The position numbers and the translations under genes are program-made. Below are positions 21,438 to 33,460 of a stretch of 64,000 bases of DNA, in pieces. The notes beneath the pieces were generated by a model. The model saw only the letters and a program-made list of their open reading frames with translations. It did no database searches and was not told the DNA's origin. The stretch spans positions 19,135,423 through 19,199,422 of the forward strand of contig JAJEKV010000018.1 in the NCBI GenBank assembly GCA_021234155.1, read 5' to 3'. The stretch is from Isoetes taiwanensis (Eukaryota; Streptophyta; Lycopodiopsida; Isoetales; Isoetaceae). Within the stretch, counting starts at the first letter, position 1, and each line of letters begins with the position of its first letter.

Positions 21438-22605
21438 AATGTGTTTATATCGTAGAATTGAACAGAGCTTCTGCTTCAAATTAGCATATATTGATGCAAC
21501 AACAAATATATACAATGGTCCAGCTTTGCTATTCTACTTAAAATTCGACCAGCATTGGAGCATTAAGGAGAGGATGAAGCAGTGTAATGGAACTTTTGTG
21601 CCCTTGCTAGCCCAACACCAAGAGGGCTATTATATGGATAGCTGCAGCACCTCCACCGCACACCTGAATTGAAATTCAAGAGAACTCTATAAGTGGGAAA
21701 GGCTTAAGCAGTGTGCGCACACTTGAAGACTTAAGAAATGGAATGAATATTTATAAATGCAAATTAGATTTACCGCTTGTAGATGTTGTTTGTTCTTTTC
21801 CAATCGCAAGAATCTCCCTTTCAAGCAACCACCACAATTTGCTAATTGTCAGAACAAATTTGACAGGCAAACAGAGTTTCCTGTCTCAATCTCCTTTTGA
21901 TAGACAAACTATATACAGAGGCAAGCTGTAATGGAATCTCCTACTCTCCCCTTCTATCACTTGTTTGCAACTCCCTAGTCACCTCCTCATTTGCCTGCAG
22001 AATTCAAAGGCAGCTAGAAAAGGTAGAGCAGGGGAACTCGCAGATCAAAGCCAAAGGCAGCAAATTCGGCAAATGTAGCAAACACAGAAATAATTCCATC
22101 ATTGCGTTGTCTCAAAATCAGTGAACCCTAATATGAAAATCCTATAACTTATATGTGCAGCCACTCTTCAATAATTCGTCTCCAACAATTCGTATGGATC
22201 TTCACCTACATAAGGGCAGACCTGCCCCTTAACTCAGCTTGGATATAGTGCAAAAGCAGAGTTTTACCTGCTCGGCTCGGCCAGAAACTCTCATCCTGTT
22301 GCTACTGCTGGCATTGATTTGCAGCATCCGCTGCAGAAGAACGAAAGTGCTTTTGAGGCGAACCCTATAACTCAATATCCAATCCAGAGAGACGATCTGG
22401 GCCTTAAATTTTTAAGGGCTGAACTTCTTTGGCTTTCGATTGGCCTTCGATTGGATGGCAAAATCTTAGCCATTGGATCTAGGGCTGGATACAACACCCT
22501 ATAACATTATAATATAGGAGGATACATACTTCTTTCTCTAATTTACGGCATGCAATGTTTTTTCACCTTACACTAAATAGTCTTCAAAGTGTATCTAGCC
22601 CAAAT
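21438..22605. other. Gene-free stretch
   Basis: Short frames only. Nothing I can assign. Confidence 0.4.
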
Positions 22606-22631
22606 TTTTCCAAAGTCTCGGCAATTCCATC

Positions 22632-23043
22632 AACGTAAAAACAGTTTAGATAAAATTCTGCTTGCGTGTCCAATAGCGCCACGCCATGTGGCACACATTC
22701 AAACCCTGAATGTAAGCCCTTTTTCTGAGTTTCTTTCTGCGGCGGCGTTTCTTGGATGCTCCGGCAGTTTTACCCAGAGATCAGAGATTTACCTTACATT
22801 TGAAGGAATAGAATAGAATAGAATAGTTTTTTTAACGTCCACGGAGACCAATAGGTCATGGGACCCATACAATGGGCTAGTACAATCATTACTACTAGGA
22901 TTAAAAAACCCCTGCCTCGAAAGGTTTTCAAGGGAAAAACCTTTGCAGCAATTTTGAAGATCTACCCGGCATTCTAAGGAGTTTACCCGTGATTCTGAAG
23001 AGTTTTTGCTGTGGCAGAATTTTATCTAAATTGTTCTTACGTT
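22632..23043. repeat. Inverted repeat flanking the SINE-like insertion
   Basis: Arms 22632-22660 and 23015-23043 are reverse complements at 27 of 29 positions, with weaker similarity extending ~25 bp outwards. This looks like the ends of a foldback/MITE-like element that later received the insertion at 22806-22949. Confidence 0.7.
22806..22949 (-). mobile_element. SINE-like retroposon, copy C
   Basis: About 120 bp of core plus an AATAG microsatellite that, on the minus strand, is its 3' (CTATT)n tail. Apparent target duplication ACATTTGAAG (22796-22805) / AATTTTGAAG (22950-22959), 8 of 10 identical. The core is identical to the copy at 40891-41030 except for one base. No open frame. No convincing A/B boxes, so its promoter class is unknown. 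Confidence 0.82.
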
Positions 23044-23089
23044 TCAAGAATGGTTCTTCGCCAGAGATTCTGGTGTGTCAACTTAAATG

Positions 23090-23212
23090 CAACATGGGTT
23101 TTATTCTGCCCCCTAGACCAACGGTATGTGGCCACGTGTCGAATATCCTATTCCAAGAATATATGTTAAGTTTGTCTACTAAATTTGATAGTGTTGTTTT
23201 CAACGTGCCTGT
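23090..23212. repeat. Dispersed repeat, copy 1 (partner 39098-39225)
   Basis: Shares TAAATGCAACATGGGTTTTATT and ATGTTAAGTTTGTCTACTAAATTTGAT with 39098-39225, same orientation. 23213-25069 has no gene I can support. Confidence 0.8.
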
Positions 23213-25069
23213 GCCTCTGTTAGTATACAAGAATCTATATTATGTTCAAAAATGGCATTATGAGAATTTTGAAGCGGTCCCAAGAGACACCCGGTGCCCA
23301 CATTTTCTTATGCTTCTAAACCAGGCAGAAGAACTAGAAGTAAGCTTGGAATTTCCTTTTGCCAAAATACCTCCTCTTTTGCAAAATACCTCCTCTACTG
23401 GCAGAAGCAGGGGTCTGAAAGTTGTAATGCTATGCCTGAAAAAGCGTGGGCACCATCCATTGTATATATATTTCTTTTGCTCTATTTTCTTATCTCTAAC
23501 AAGCTTTTGGTGAAAGACAGAGGTTGAATTCCTCTGAGGTTTATTCGTCTTTGATACTCTCCACATTTTTTGTTGGCAGTGAATAGAAGCAAGAAATTTT
23601 ATGCCGTTGACAACCACTGAATCAGTTTTGTATTGACCTGATGGGTCAGAACATGACTGTTTGATCCGATTTTCTTTTGCAGAGGACCGGAAGCCCCATA
23701 TGGGATATTCCCGATGAAATTCTATAATCCTATGGTTGAAAACTTTTAAATACACCCCAAAAGATAATCCGGGCATGGAGAAACAACGTTCTAGATGGAC
23801 ATAGTGGTCTCTAGTTAACGTTAGTTAGCATCTTAATCCAGTTATGCACACGATTTTCATATTTCTTATCCATGGTGTTTCTGTCCACATGCAAGCTGCA
23901 ACATAAATGTAGCGTAATAAATAAGGTGCATCGTCATTTGGGTCCAAGGCAAAGACACGTAAAAGATACGTTATGAAGCTTGTATTTCTCTATTCAAATC
24001 ACCATAAATTCAGAAGACTTGTCCATGACCTGGCCATGACATTCAGCAGCCTCTGCTTCCAGCAGTCATCCAACTTGACTGGCTTATGCAAGTATAACGG
24101 TCCACGGTTGAATATCTGATATGCTATGCAAGAATGTTGCAGAAATACCAGCCCAAGAAATAAAATGGCGCTTAGGCATGTTATCCACATTGTGCATCTT
24201 TCAGAACCCTTTCACACTTTTGTGAATATCTATAAAGGAACTTCAAACAACATCAGGCTTAAACCCTACCTATGATGCAAATGTTCATCCATCTGCCTGT
24301 AACCAAAATTGTTTCACAAGCTCAGGCAGTTAAAATGACTAGGAAAATAGCTTTTGCATGTGATGGAAACATCATTGAGGCTAGCCTACTCCTTCAGTCA
24401 GCATCCAGTTGGAATCCATATCAAATAACCTTGGTGTGCAACCATTTGCGAATGGTCCATGCTGCTTGATTGCTGCAGAGGTCAATGACGCCGATAAATG
24501 CAACTTTAGTTGGATTTATCCCATCCACATGCAACTATCCACAAAAAGGCTAGTGTATATCTTAGTTAAGCTCCACTTGGTAATAACAATAAAGGCAAGA
24601 TTACAAACAGAGACCTATTAAAGTATTTCAAAATGGTGGAGTTTGAATTCAATTGCTGCTTTGAACATAATACAGCACAGAACTGCCAAATACACTGATT
24701 TTCTCCGTCTTTCCTTCCGTAACATTTATGTAAATTCATATTTTGTCGAAAAATGTCGAGAAATTATGGGATTCATATGAAATCTTACCTGTAATAGAAA
24801 TGTTGTATAAAGGTCAAAGAAGTCATTGTTGCATGTCGGCATATCAGCCATTCCTTCTCAAATTGTTGGCACATCAGAAGAAATGAATGTGGAAGGAAAC
24901 AACTCCCCACACAGAAGTCAGAGCACCAACAGATTATGTTCCCTGTAGCATTAAATATAATGCAACACTAAGTTAAACAATTAAGATGCAAAGAAAAATA
25001 AAGCTTCTGAAATATCCAACACTATAAACATCATAACTCATTTGCATACATTTAGTGGCAGCAAGTTAT

Positions 25070-25600
25070 TTAAAAAAATGAATTGCCATAATATGTCCGA
25101 GCAATGCACGTATTGTTGCTCTTGAAAGTCGCCCAGGATAAATTATATGTTATTGCGTTAACAAGGTACAGTTTCTTTATCATCAACTCAAGAGAACCTA
25201 CCTGTGGACACACACCTGGATTAATCTTAAATAGCACACGAATTGTCTCCCAAGAATCAAGCAGTTCCTTCAAGAAGGGGGAAGCATTTGGATATGGACG
25301 AAGCTGATAAAAGAGACACCAAGGAGGAACTGCCCTAAGTGCCGGTTTCCCAAAAGGAATACATGCCCAAGTGCTTGTGCAACCAATCTCATTCCAGGCG
25401 AATGTACCATGCCCACCAAGTAGCAACACATGAACTTAGATATCATAATTTTACTCTGTAAATGAAAGTCAATCATACCTAGACCTCCAGCAAATCTTGG
25501 TTTGATACATGTGGACCAAGCGACCTTCACAACTACACATGTCTTAGTACCTGTCCAAATGAAGTTACAGACAATTGCGACAACCTCTTGAAACAATTAT
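25070..25600 (-). pseudogene. LINE reverse-transcriptase C-terminal fragment
   Basis: The minus strand encodes AIVCNFIWTG, then KVAWSTCIKP, then FAGGLGMIDFHLQSKIM, the well-known order in plant LINEs after the RT palm (FxWxG...W...P...GGLG). The frame then breaks around 25430 and continues in a second frame to about 25070. No 3' tail is recognised. Confidence 0.65.
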
Positions 25601-26335
25601 GACATGGATAATTGTTGACCTCTTTTTATTTTATGTCTCATGTTGCATCAGTATTTGTTTAATAAGTGTGATATGTTGGGTTTATGATTTTTCTTCGGTG
25701 GTATGTTTCTTATTGGTGTTAACACCAATGTGCCTTGTCAATTCTTTTGTCACGTGTTTCTCTCATGGAAACGATACCTTGTGGTTGACTTGCACGGATC
25801 TTATGTTATAGGTTTTAGGCATGAAATCTGACATAGAGGTTATGTTCATAGTATAGTCTATTTCTCTTCCCATAGGCCGATTGGCTCACATTGCTTGAGT
25901 GCTCACATTGCTTGAGTGCTCTCATTCTCATTCTTCTAGAGTGCTCACATTGCTTGAACTAACATTTTCTTATATGTTTAGCAGCAGTAATGTTGGACTC
26001 GTTTTTCCTTGGTTCTATGTGGTTTGGTATTCTTCTAAATTCCCATATTTCGAGTTTTAACATGATGCATGTTTTTAGAACTCCAAAGTTGCATGATTTC
26101 TCATGGAAACTATAGCTTATAGTAGATGTGTACGTATCCAAGTTATGTGTATTGGGCATGATGTTTGGCGTGGGGTTATGCAGTAGCATTTTCATGGTTT
26201 GGCAAGCATATTATATCGAGCATGTATATATTATGTTTGATGTGGATAACTGTTGACCTTATTATTCTATTTCTTATTTCATGTTGCATCAGTATTTGTT
26301 ATATGTATGTGATATGTTTGGTTCATGATGCATTG
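25598..26335. repeat. Related repeat blocks (also at 32120-32400)
   Basis: GACATGGATAATTGTTGACC...CATGTTGCATCAGTATTTGTT at 25598 recurs at about 26237. The stretch 25690-26030 (ACACCAATGTGCC(T/C)(T/C)GTCAATTCT...GTTAGACTCGTTTTT-like words) matches 32120-32400. GCTCACATTGCTTGA is tandemly repeated at 25885-25960. Confidence 0.7.
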
Positions 26336-26391
26336 ACATTTGTTATATGTAGTCCATCTATCTTTTTTATGTTTTTGGGTTGCCCCTAAGG

Positions 26392-26550
26392 GGGCAAACC
26401 CTTGTTTATGTGGGTTTGTGGCATATTATAGGTATATGCTAGTATATGCTTGGAATATGCCTATGACTGCTAAAAACCTCTTATTGGCTGTAAATGCTCA
26501 GTCGTTTTCGTTGTTGGGCAGCCACTCTTGAAACTGGCTAACTGGAGAGG
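26392..26550. repeat. Dispersed repeat, copy 1 (partner 39324-39485)
   Basis: GGGCAAACCCT, GGTATATGCTAG, GAATATGCC, CTGTAAA and CAGTCGT words occur in the same order at 39324-39485. Together with 23090/39098 this shows two repeat blocks shared between the ~23-26 kb and ~39 kb regions. Confidence 0.7.
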
Positions 26551-26636
26551 CCTGTTCTCCGGTTCCGGAAATGGGTCCAGAACACGGCATTTTGCATTGT
26601 TTTCTTGTAAACTAAAATATTTGTGGTGGTGTACAG

Positions 26637-27474
26637 GATTTGGTTTTGGAGGTGGATGGCATCCCGATATTGTTGAACGAAACAAAAATGCTTCAATATC
26701 TTCTTTTCCAAGCTGAAGCATGGTGCACGAAAGCTACTGCATTGCAGCTGTCTTTCAGAATTTTTCTATAGGAGTGAAGCTCCAAATATGGCACCTTTAG
26801 GAAATGTTGAAGTCGACAGGGCCCTTCCTGCAGAAGATGGCATGTTGGAACTCAAGCTACAACTCAAGAATGCAGTACAGGAAGGCTTAGAACTCCGCCT
26901 TGATATGCCAGAGTTATCTGCTTTACAGATGTGCCTTAAGGTAGCGGAATGGAGTTTGAAAGCCCTCAAGTGTTTGCATGCATCTCCCCCGATACAGGTA
27001 ATGGGCATTGTTCATGTTAAGTTACAACCAGTCTTTTCCTTCCAGTTATTGCCACTAACTTAAATGATTTCATGCTACTGTAAAGCATATATATAGTCTT
27101 TACCCTGTTGTCTTCCATGAAGTAACTTAGGAAACAGGTAGCATCTTCATGATGCTGAATTTGTGCTTCATTGTCATATGCTGGTTATATTCTATGGATA
27201 TTTTTGCTATCTTGAATTAATTTGTCCTCTTTGACAACTTCAGGAGCTGATGGATATCTATGAGGATGGAGAAAAAATAATGAAAAACTTAGAAGAATGT
27301 TGTGTATTTCAAATTGTCAAGGATTTTGCAAAGCGAAGGCATGGCTGCTCTATGCAAATAAGTGGTTAAGACAGAGTCCTGACAAGATTGAAGATATTTC
27401 TGATATGGAATTAATGTTGGTTAAAGCCCAGGTAGCTCTACTTGGTAAATGTATGCAGCCTGCTAAAGTCTAAC
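26637..27474 (+). pseudogene. Plant KDM5/JARID1-like (PLU-1 region) gene fragment
   Basis: Spliced-looking plus-strand pieces with GT-AG borders: from 26637 (DLVLEVDGIPILLNE...QAEAWCTKA), continuing in another frame to an exon end near 26997 (NVEVDRALPAEDGML...LKALKCLHASPPIQ), then 27244-27474 (ELMDIYEDGEK...AWLLYANKWLRQSPDKIED...LVKAQ). Repeated heptad-like helical segments with a Trp at each centre recall the PLU-1 region of histone H3K4 demethylases. No JmjC catalytic block is in the window. A stop after SFRIFL and a frame change near 27340 mean it cannot be translated as it stands. I am moderately sure it is gene-derived and less sure of the family. Confidence 0.4.
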
Positions 27475-30400
27475 ATTAGATCCGAAATGTCACAGATCAG
27501 CAAAGTAATAGCGGTGCGTTTCTTATTGAAATATAGAGGAAATTTATCTTTCATTCTTATTCTGATAGACCTAATGTGGCAGGGAATGGAAACATAAACA
27601 GCAACTCAAATGTGTCCTTAATCGTCAAGCTGGTGGCAGAATGTTGGAGAAAGTTTTGTTTCCAAATTTACCATATTCTTACTACTACTTTAAAGAAGAG
27701 AGAGAATGAACAGAAATATGTAAAAATATGCTTCCAACCTCATCAATCAATAGTTTTCTAATGCTCATTTGTTTGAATGGTCATTCGGGATTCAAATGCA
27801 TCATTCAGTCTATTCAAGTATATGTTGAATCCGTTAGGCCATTTTCCTTTTTTGCATGGTCTAAATTTCAGATCTTGGATGATGAGCTATGGCTAAACTT
27901 AGAGGCTAGAATCGGCTCTAGAAATGCGTGGTAAACTCTTACCTTTGGGGGAGCCCAGATTCACTTCGTTTCTGCCCATTCACTTCATTGCTTTTCCTCA
28001 TTGCATTTTTTCTCTGAGATCCAAGCATGGTGAGCTGCCAGCATTCTATAAACTTTAAGTTCTTGGGGAAAAATGTGATTTCGAGCAGTTTAGTGGTATA
28101 ATTTCTAAATTGGTCCATAAACTGTAAGCCCTGGTAGTATTCCATACATTGGAGCAGTAATGGATGCTATTTTTGCCAAGAATGAGCGCTCCCCAAGGGC
28201 AATGCCCCTGACAAAAGAAGTTATCTCTGTGTTGTGGCCGCAATTCTGGAGATGCAGCTGGAGAAAGCCATCGCCCCTTCTCCCTGTTTATGGTTAGGAA
28301 ACTACAGACGTGTTGGTTTTAGGAAACCACATATGTATGGGTTTGAGAGAGGCCAGGTGAGAGACTGATCTTCTTCATGAGTGTTTGTTGGATGGCTTAA
28401 GAGGACGAACTAGGTGCAATCCACTTTTGGTTCATGTCTTCCTCTGTCTATGCCATTTTTTTAATAATTCTTTTAAAGTTGAATGTTGCTCTAATTTTAG
28501 CAGTGAAAGTTGTCGTGATGAATACTGCATAAAGCGTAAATAAGTTTCAAGGTAAAAATGGTTGTATTTTTGCATTTTGCATTATGTCAGGTGTTGTTAT
28601 TGCATTCCAAATAGGCCATTCTTTTTGCTGATCCGAGATGCAGTTATTTGGATCATTGCAAAAGGGAACAGTTATTGACTTCAGAAACAGAGAGACATAT
28701 CTTATGATGGGCTTGAACTGATGTGTTCTTTTGCCCATGGCTTTTGCCGTGTCAATCCCCGCATGCAAAGTGCTTTTTCTAACCTTAAGGTTTGTTGTTC
28801 TGTTACAGGCCGATTTGATCTATGTGGATTTGAGTTGTGGATTTTTTGTGCTGGTCAGTGGTAGTCTTGCTTACAAGTTTGAATATTTTGAAAAAATCTT
28901 ATCTTTTGTGATTTTATCTATTAGCCTTGCACGCTGTTGGAGATGATTCTATTGCCAACTCGCAAAATCTTGTGAATCTTGCAGTGGTTCGATGATTCAG
29001 ATGATTCGATCAAAAGTGCTTGTTATAGAGTATTGGATCTTCTGCAAAAGGACTATGGATGTAAGGTATTAGGGTTCCACTGCCAGGAATTAGATAAGAG
29101 AGTTGGATTTATTTAAGTTTAGATTTGCTTGGAAGGTTGTGGAAGTTACAGTACCAGAATTGGAAGAGATGCACCTTGCCCATTTTATCACCATAGGTTG
29201 CGAATCCATTGGGCTTGACTACGAAAAACAATAAGAATCAAAATGGTGGTTTGATGGACTTGCTCCTTTGCATTTTCTGAAATTCTTGCTATTTAACAGT
29301 GGCATAGACATTTCTGGAGGAGACATTTGAGTTGGTTTTTCAATTTATGCATCCTTTAGAAATAACGAGTATATTGCTGCACAAGGATATTGGGTATAGA
29401 ATATGTGTAGTAACAAAACTTCGAAATGGAATAGGACTCGCGTGTTAACTTCTCGAAGCTTGAATTCATGAGATGACCCAAAGTTTATCAGCTGAGCATA
29501 ACTATATTGTGACTGGAACAACAGATGCATATTGCTAGATCTCGAAATTATTTATCATTTCAATAATCGTGTAACAGCTATGATGGGGTTCACCTTTTCT
29601 TACAATCAGGTCATTGCAGGATCTGCAGATTGATGGGGTCAGGATGATGGCATTTAAGTATGAGATTGGAATACCATCCTCTTCCAGTCCTGTCTGATGA
29701 CTCCATCATACAATGCATTATTGTTTGTTATTGCAGGGAGAGAGGAAGAACTAGAGGATAGAGAAAATGCAGTGATATCAGAGAATTTTTGTCTTGCATC
29801 ACTGGAGTTGTATTCCTACACTTCCAGCCTGTATTATGTTATTAGGAAAAAGCTTTTAAAATGAAGAACTTTATTTATCTTGCACACTAAACTCTAGTGC
29901 TGCGTAATATCTACAATACATTAGTTGGATTCTCTAATTGCGTTTATTTTGTCTGGCATTTTTGCAACTTGGTTAGGGCGAGAATTAATTTGTTTGTGAC
30001 AAATTGCAGGTTGGTCTTCACTTGTGTAATTCAACAAGAGGCTTCAAGGACTACAGACAAGTTTTACTATACTGTGTTGTCATTGAAATGCTTGTAGGAA
30101 CTACCCATGCCTTGTGCTTTCATGCATGCATGTATATGGTGCATAGAAATTCATCAATGATCAAGTGCATGTCTTGATATAGTGGCATGATTGGCAGCGA
30201 TCTCTTTAGCTCCTGTTGGTTTTCAGCGATTTTGTGTTGTAAATCTTCATAAGGATGCAGTACAATGGCTTTCTATTAGATTGATACATCGCGCGTTAAT
30301 TCTGGTAATGACATGTGGGCTGTTTGGTTTCATAAGGCAGCTCTTTCTTTTATTATGTTTCAATTTATCTCCTCCCTTAGCATTCTTAGTTTTAAACACA

Positions 30401-31615
30401 TTTGCCCGTGTCAATTTATCATGACATTTGACTGGAGAAAAAATTAATCCATCTGGTGAACCACACCCAATTTGAAGGCCAGAGTAATGTCATTGGACTG
30501 TTGAATCATTGTTGCACAGTGATCAATTAGTGCACTTTGAATATATTGAGGATGTTGGAATTATCCCCAACCCTAGCAACACATCAAAATAAGTCCCTTT
30601 GCGCTAATTTATATAGCTAGGCAACTAGCAATCAAGTCCAAGAAAGAGAAAGATTAGAAATAACAATTTTTCAAAAAAACTAGTTTGGCAAAAACACTGT
30701 ATAACTTTAACATAAGAAAGCTCGCCATTCACCTGTCCTCCTTTGCGCCTGCCCCAAGGGTGCGTAAAATAAGACCCTTTTTGCGCTTGCCCCGTCCACA
30801 ACTAATTTATGTATCTAGGCAACTAGCAATCAACTCCAAGGAAGAGAAAGATTAAAAATAGCAATTTTTCAAAAGCAACTAATTTGTCAAGAACATTGTA
30901 GAAGCGTTGCTCGAACTTGCACTGTAGAACTAGTGTAATTCTGAAAGTAATATCTGAACTTACACCATAGAAATTGGCATAACTTTAACATGAGAACCCT
31001 TGCTATTCAACTACTAGTCAACTACTTATAATTGCAACTACATTGTAATGCATACATTCCTAATTCCATCACTGTCAGATATTGCAATTTCATGTTAACC
31101 AAACTCAATCGAACATTTCTGAACTGGCAAACTTTGCCATTTAGCCACCAACCTTTATGCCCCTTTATGTCTAACATAAATCTCTTTGGATCACTACTTT
31201 CACTTGCATCACAAGAACAATTGCTCAATGATCGAATGTCTAGGATCATAAATAATTAACTTGGGTTCTCCGAGTATAATGTTGAAATTTTTACAACCAT
31301 GAATATTCACCTTAGGTTATTTATTACTTCTTTAAACAATAAAAAACCTTCACTATAACCATGGACATGAAAAGCATCTAATGTAAACTCTTTTGGCATC
31401 ATGAAACTTAAAGAAACATTAATGATAAATAAACGCCACCTATTAATATAGAACAAGCATATACTTAATAAACCATGAACTCTTCTCACATGATCTCTCT
31501 TCTCACCTTTGCATCAACCCAATGGTGCTTGAATTCCATGGATAAATCTCATATAAAACTACTTGCAGCCCTTGCCACAACGACATGCAACAATTGTAAC
31601 TACCACATCAATATG
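27475..31615. other. Long gene-free stretch
   Basis: Short frames without domains. A duplicated segment is visible at 30590-30720 and 30770-30900 (GCTAATTTATATAGCTAGGC and CAAGAAAGAGAAAGATTA). Some exon-like pieces (for example 28985-29115) might be further decay of the upstream gene fragment, but I cannot show it. Confidence 0.4.
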
Positions 31616-31858
31616 CAACAATTATCTAAAGGTATTTCATAAGATTTAAGAGAATCTTGGAAATCTTCATAAAGTCTAAGTCAATTTATGGGAATATACA
31701 TAATATCTTGGAGAACCTAAGGGAATTTGGGGAATCCTTCATGAAATCTTGTAAAGTCACATAAAATATCTTAGAGAATCTAGAGGTTTCTTGGGATAAT
31801 TTTTAGAAATCTAGGGCGATTCTAAACAATCTCATAAGAACTTGCACCATATAACAAC
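31616..31858. repeat. AGAATCTTGG-type degenerate tract (inverted relative of 9866-10650)
   Basis: Repeated variants of AGAATCTNGG(A/G)AAT end with GAACTTGCACCATA, the reverse complement of the words at the start of the 9866 tract. 31859-33000 otherwise carries the 32120-32400 repeat copy and no gene. Confidence 0.65.
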
Positions 31859-33159
31859 ATGCTAAATAGGAACATAGTAGCTTTTGAAAAATCCATTAAA
31901 ATAGTAACTTCTGCCTGGAAGGGAGAATCTTCACAAGCTCTTAAAAAACTGGAACATGCACAAACCAGAACATGCACCATATGGATCGATGCGTAACTTG
32001 TAGTATATATGTTTACGTAATGAAGTAATCCAATCATGCCAAAATATGACTTTGAACTATGATTTAAGCCACTTCACCCTCCGGCCATGGAGGGCAACCC
32101 TCCGTGCACAGCACCTTGTTTCTTATGTGGTATATTTCTTGTCGGTGTTACAATTGCATTAACACCAATGTGCCTCGTCAATTCTCTTACCGCTTGTTTT
32201 TTCTCATGGAAACTATAACTTACAATAGACTTGCACATATCCAAGTTATAGGCAATAGGCATGGTCTCTTGTATGAGGTTATTTTCGTAGATTAGTCTAT
32301 TTTTCCTCCGGAGTGCTCATTGCTTGATCTGACCTTTTTTCGTATGTTTAGCAGTGGTGATGTTAGACTCGTTTTTCTTGAATTCTATATGGTTTATATG
32401 TGTTTATGGGGTTTGGTTCTTCTCGATGTCCAGCTATCCTAAAACTTATGTGCCTTTAATCCTTTTTCATCTTATTTATTTCCACTGCCTTAGTCGTTTT
32501 CTTACATACTTGTTGCCCATTACATACTTAGTTTTTGTCTATTATGGCTCCATTTGTCTCTTATAGTTCGTTAATCTCTTTAGTGGTTGCTCTATCCTTG
32601 CAGTTTTCTTTGTGCTTCACCCGCTTTCATAGTTCTTAGTTACACCACACCTTCTCTATCTTGTTTTTACAAAAGACTACAACAAGCAAACCATATGTGA
32701 TCTATAACTCAATGTGCTTTTTAACACAATGTGTCCTTTTTAATGGCTTGTCAACGTAAATTTTATCTGCAAGGTATCTTCTCATCCTAAAGCGTGCAAC
32801 AGGTTGATAAGATTTCCATTGGTTCATATGGATATCGTCACTTGATTTGAAGTCCAACCACGTGCCGTTGCAGAAATGAGAGGATGACAGACCTTATACT
32901 GGCTTGTATAACTTCTGATAGTAAATAACAAGAAAAAGACTGGTTAGAAGAGAAACACAATATAGAAATAGGGTCGCATATTTATCCTGGGGCTTAATGT
33001 GGTGCTGACACGTGTCATTCCCGATAACACGGAATGGAAGTTGGGTCTACCAATTCCGTGTTACCTGTTCTCCCGGTTTCAATGTTAATTTTAGTGTTTG
33101 TTTGTCTTTATTTCAACAACTCAATTTCAAAGATTCATATTACGAGTCTCACATTAAAA

Positions 33160-33290
33160 CATTCATTAAACTCCAGTCTCACATTAAAACTCCAGTTTCA
33201 AACAAAACTCAGTTTCAAAACTCCAGTTTCAAACAAAACAGAACTCAGTTTCAAACTCCAGTTTCACATTAAAACTCCAGTTTCAAACAA
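33160..33290. repeat. Minisatellite of AAACTCCAGTTTCA units
   Basis: About six copies of (A)AAACTCCAGTTTCA alternating with AACAAAACTCAG, just beyond the 3' end of the recombinase gene. Downstream ATATTGCA is also repeated. Confidence 0.75.
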
Positions 33291-33460
33291 AAAAGGAACT
33301 ATATTGCAGTTATATTGCACAAACACAACAGCTATATTGCACTTCAATTCCTGCTGCAAACTCCTGTATCAACTCCTGCTGCATCATTTCCTGCAATAAT
33401 AATAAAAGTCCAACATAATCAGAGTTGCATATTTAATCAGAGATGCATATTTGAAAAAAC

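Noticed and set aside
22989-23513. 174-codon plus ORF as a gene
   Set aside because: Starts inside an inverted-repeat arm and runs through a dispersed repeat; no domain.
25870-25895. Another copy of the GTCTCCGTGG retroposon tail
   Set aside because: Only CCCATAGGCCGATTGG is shared; too short to distinguish from chance.
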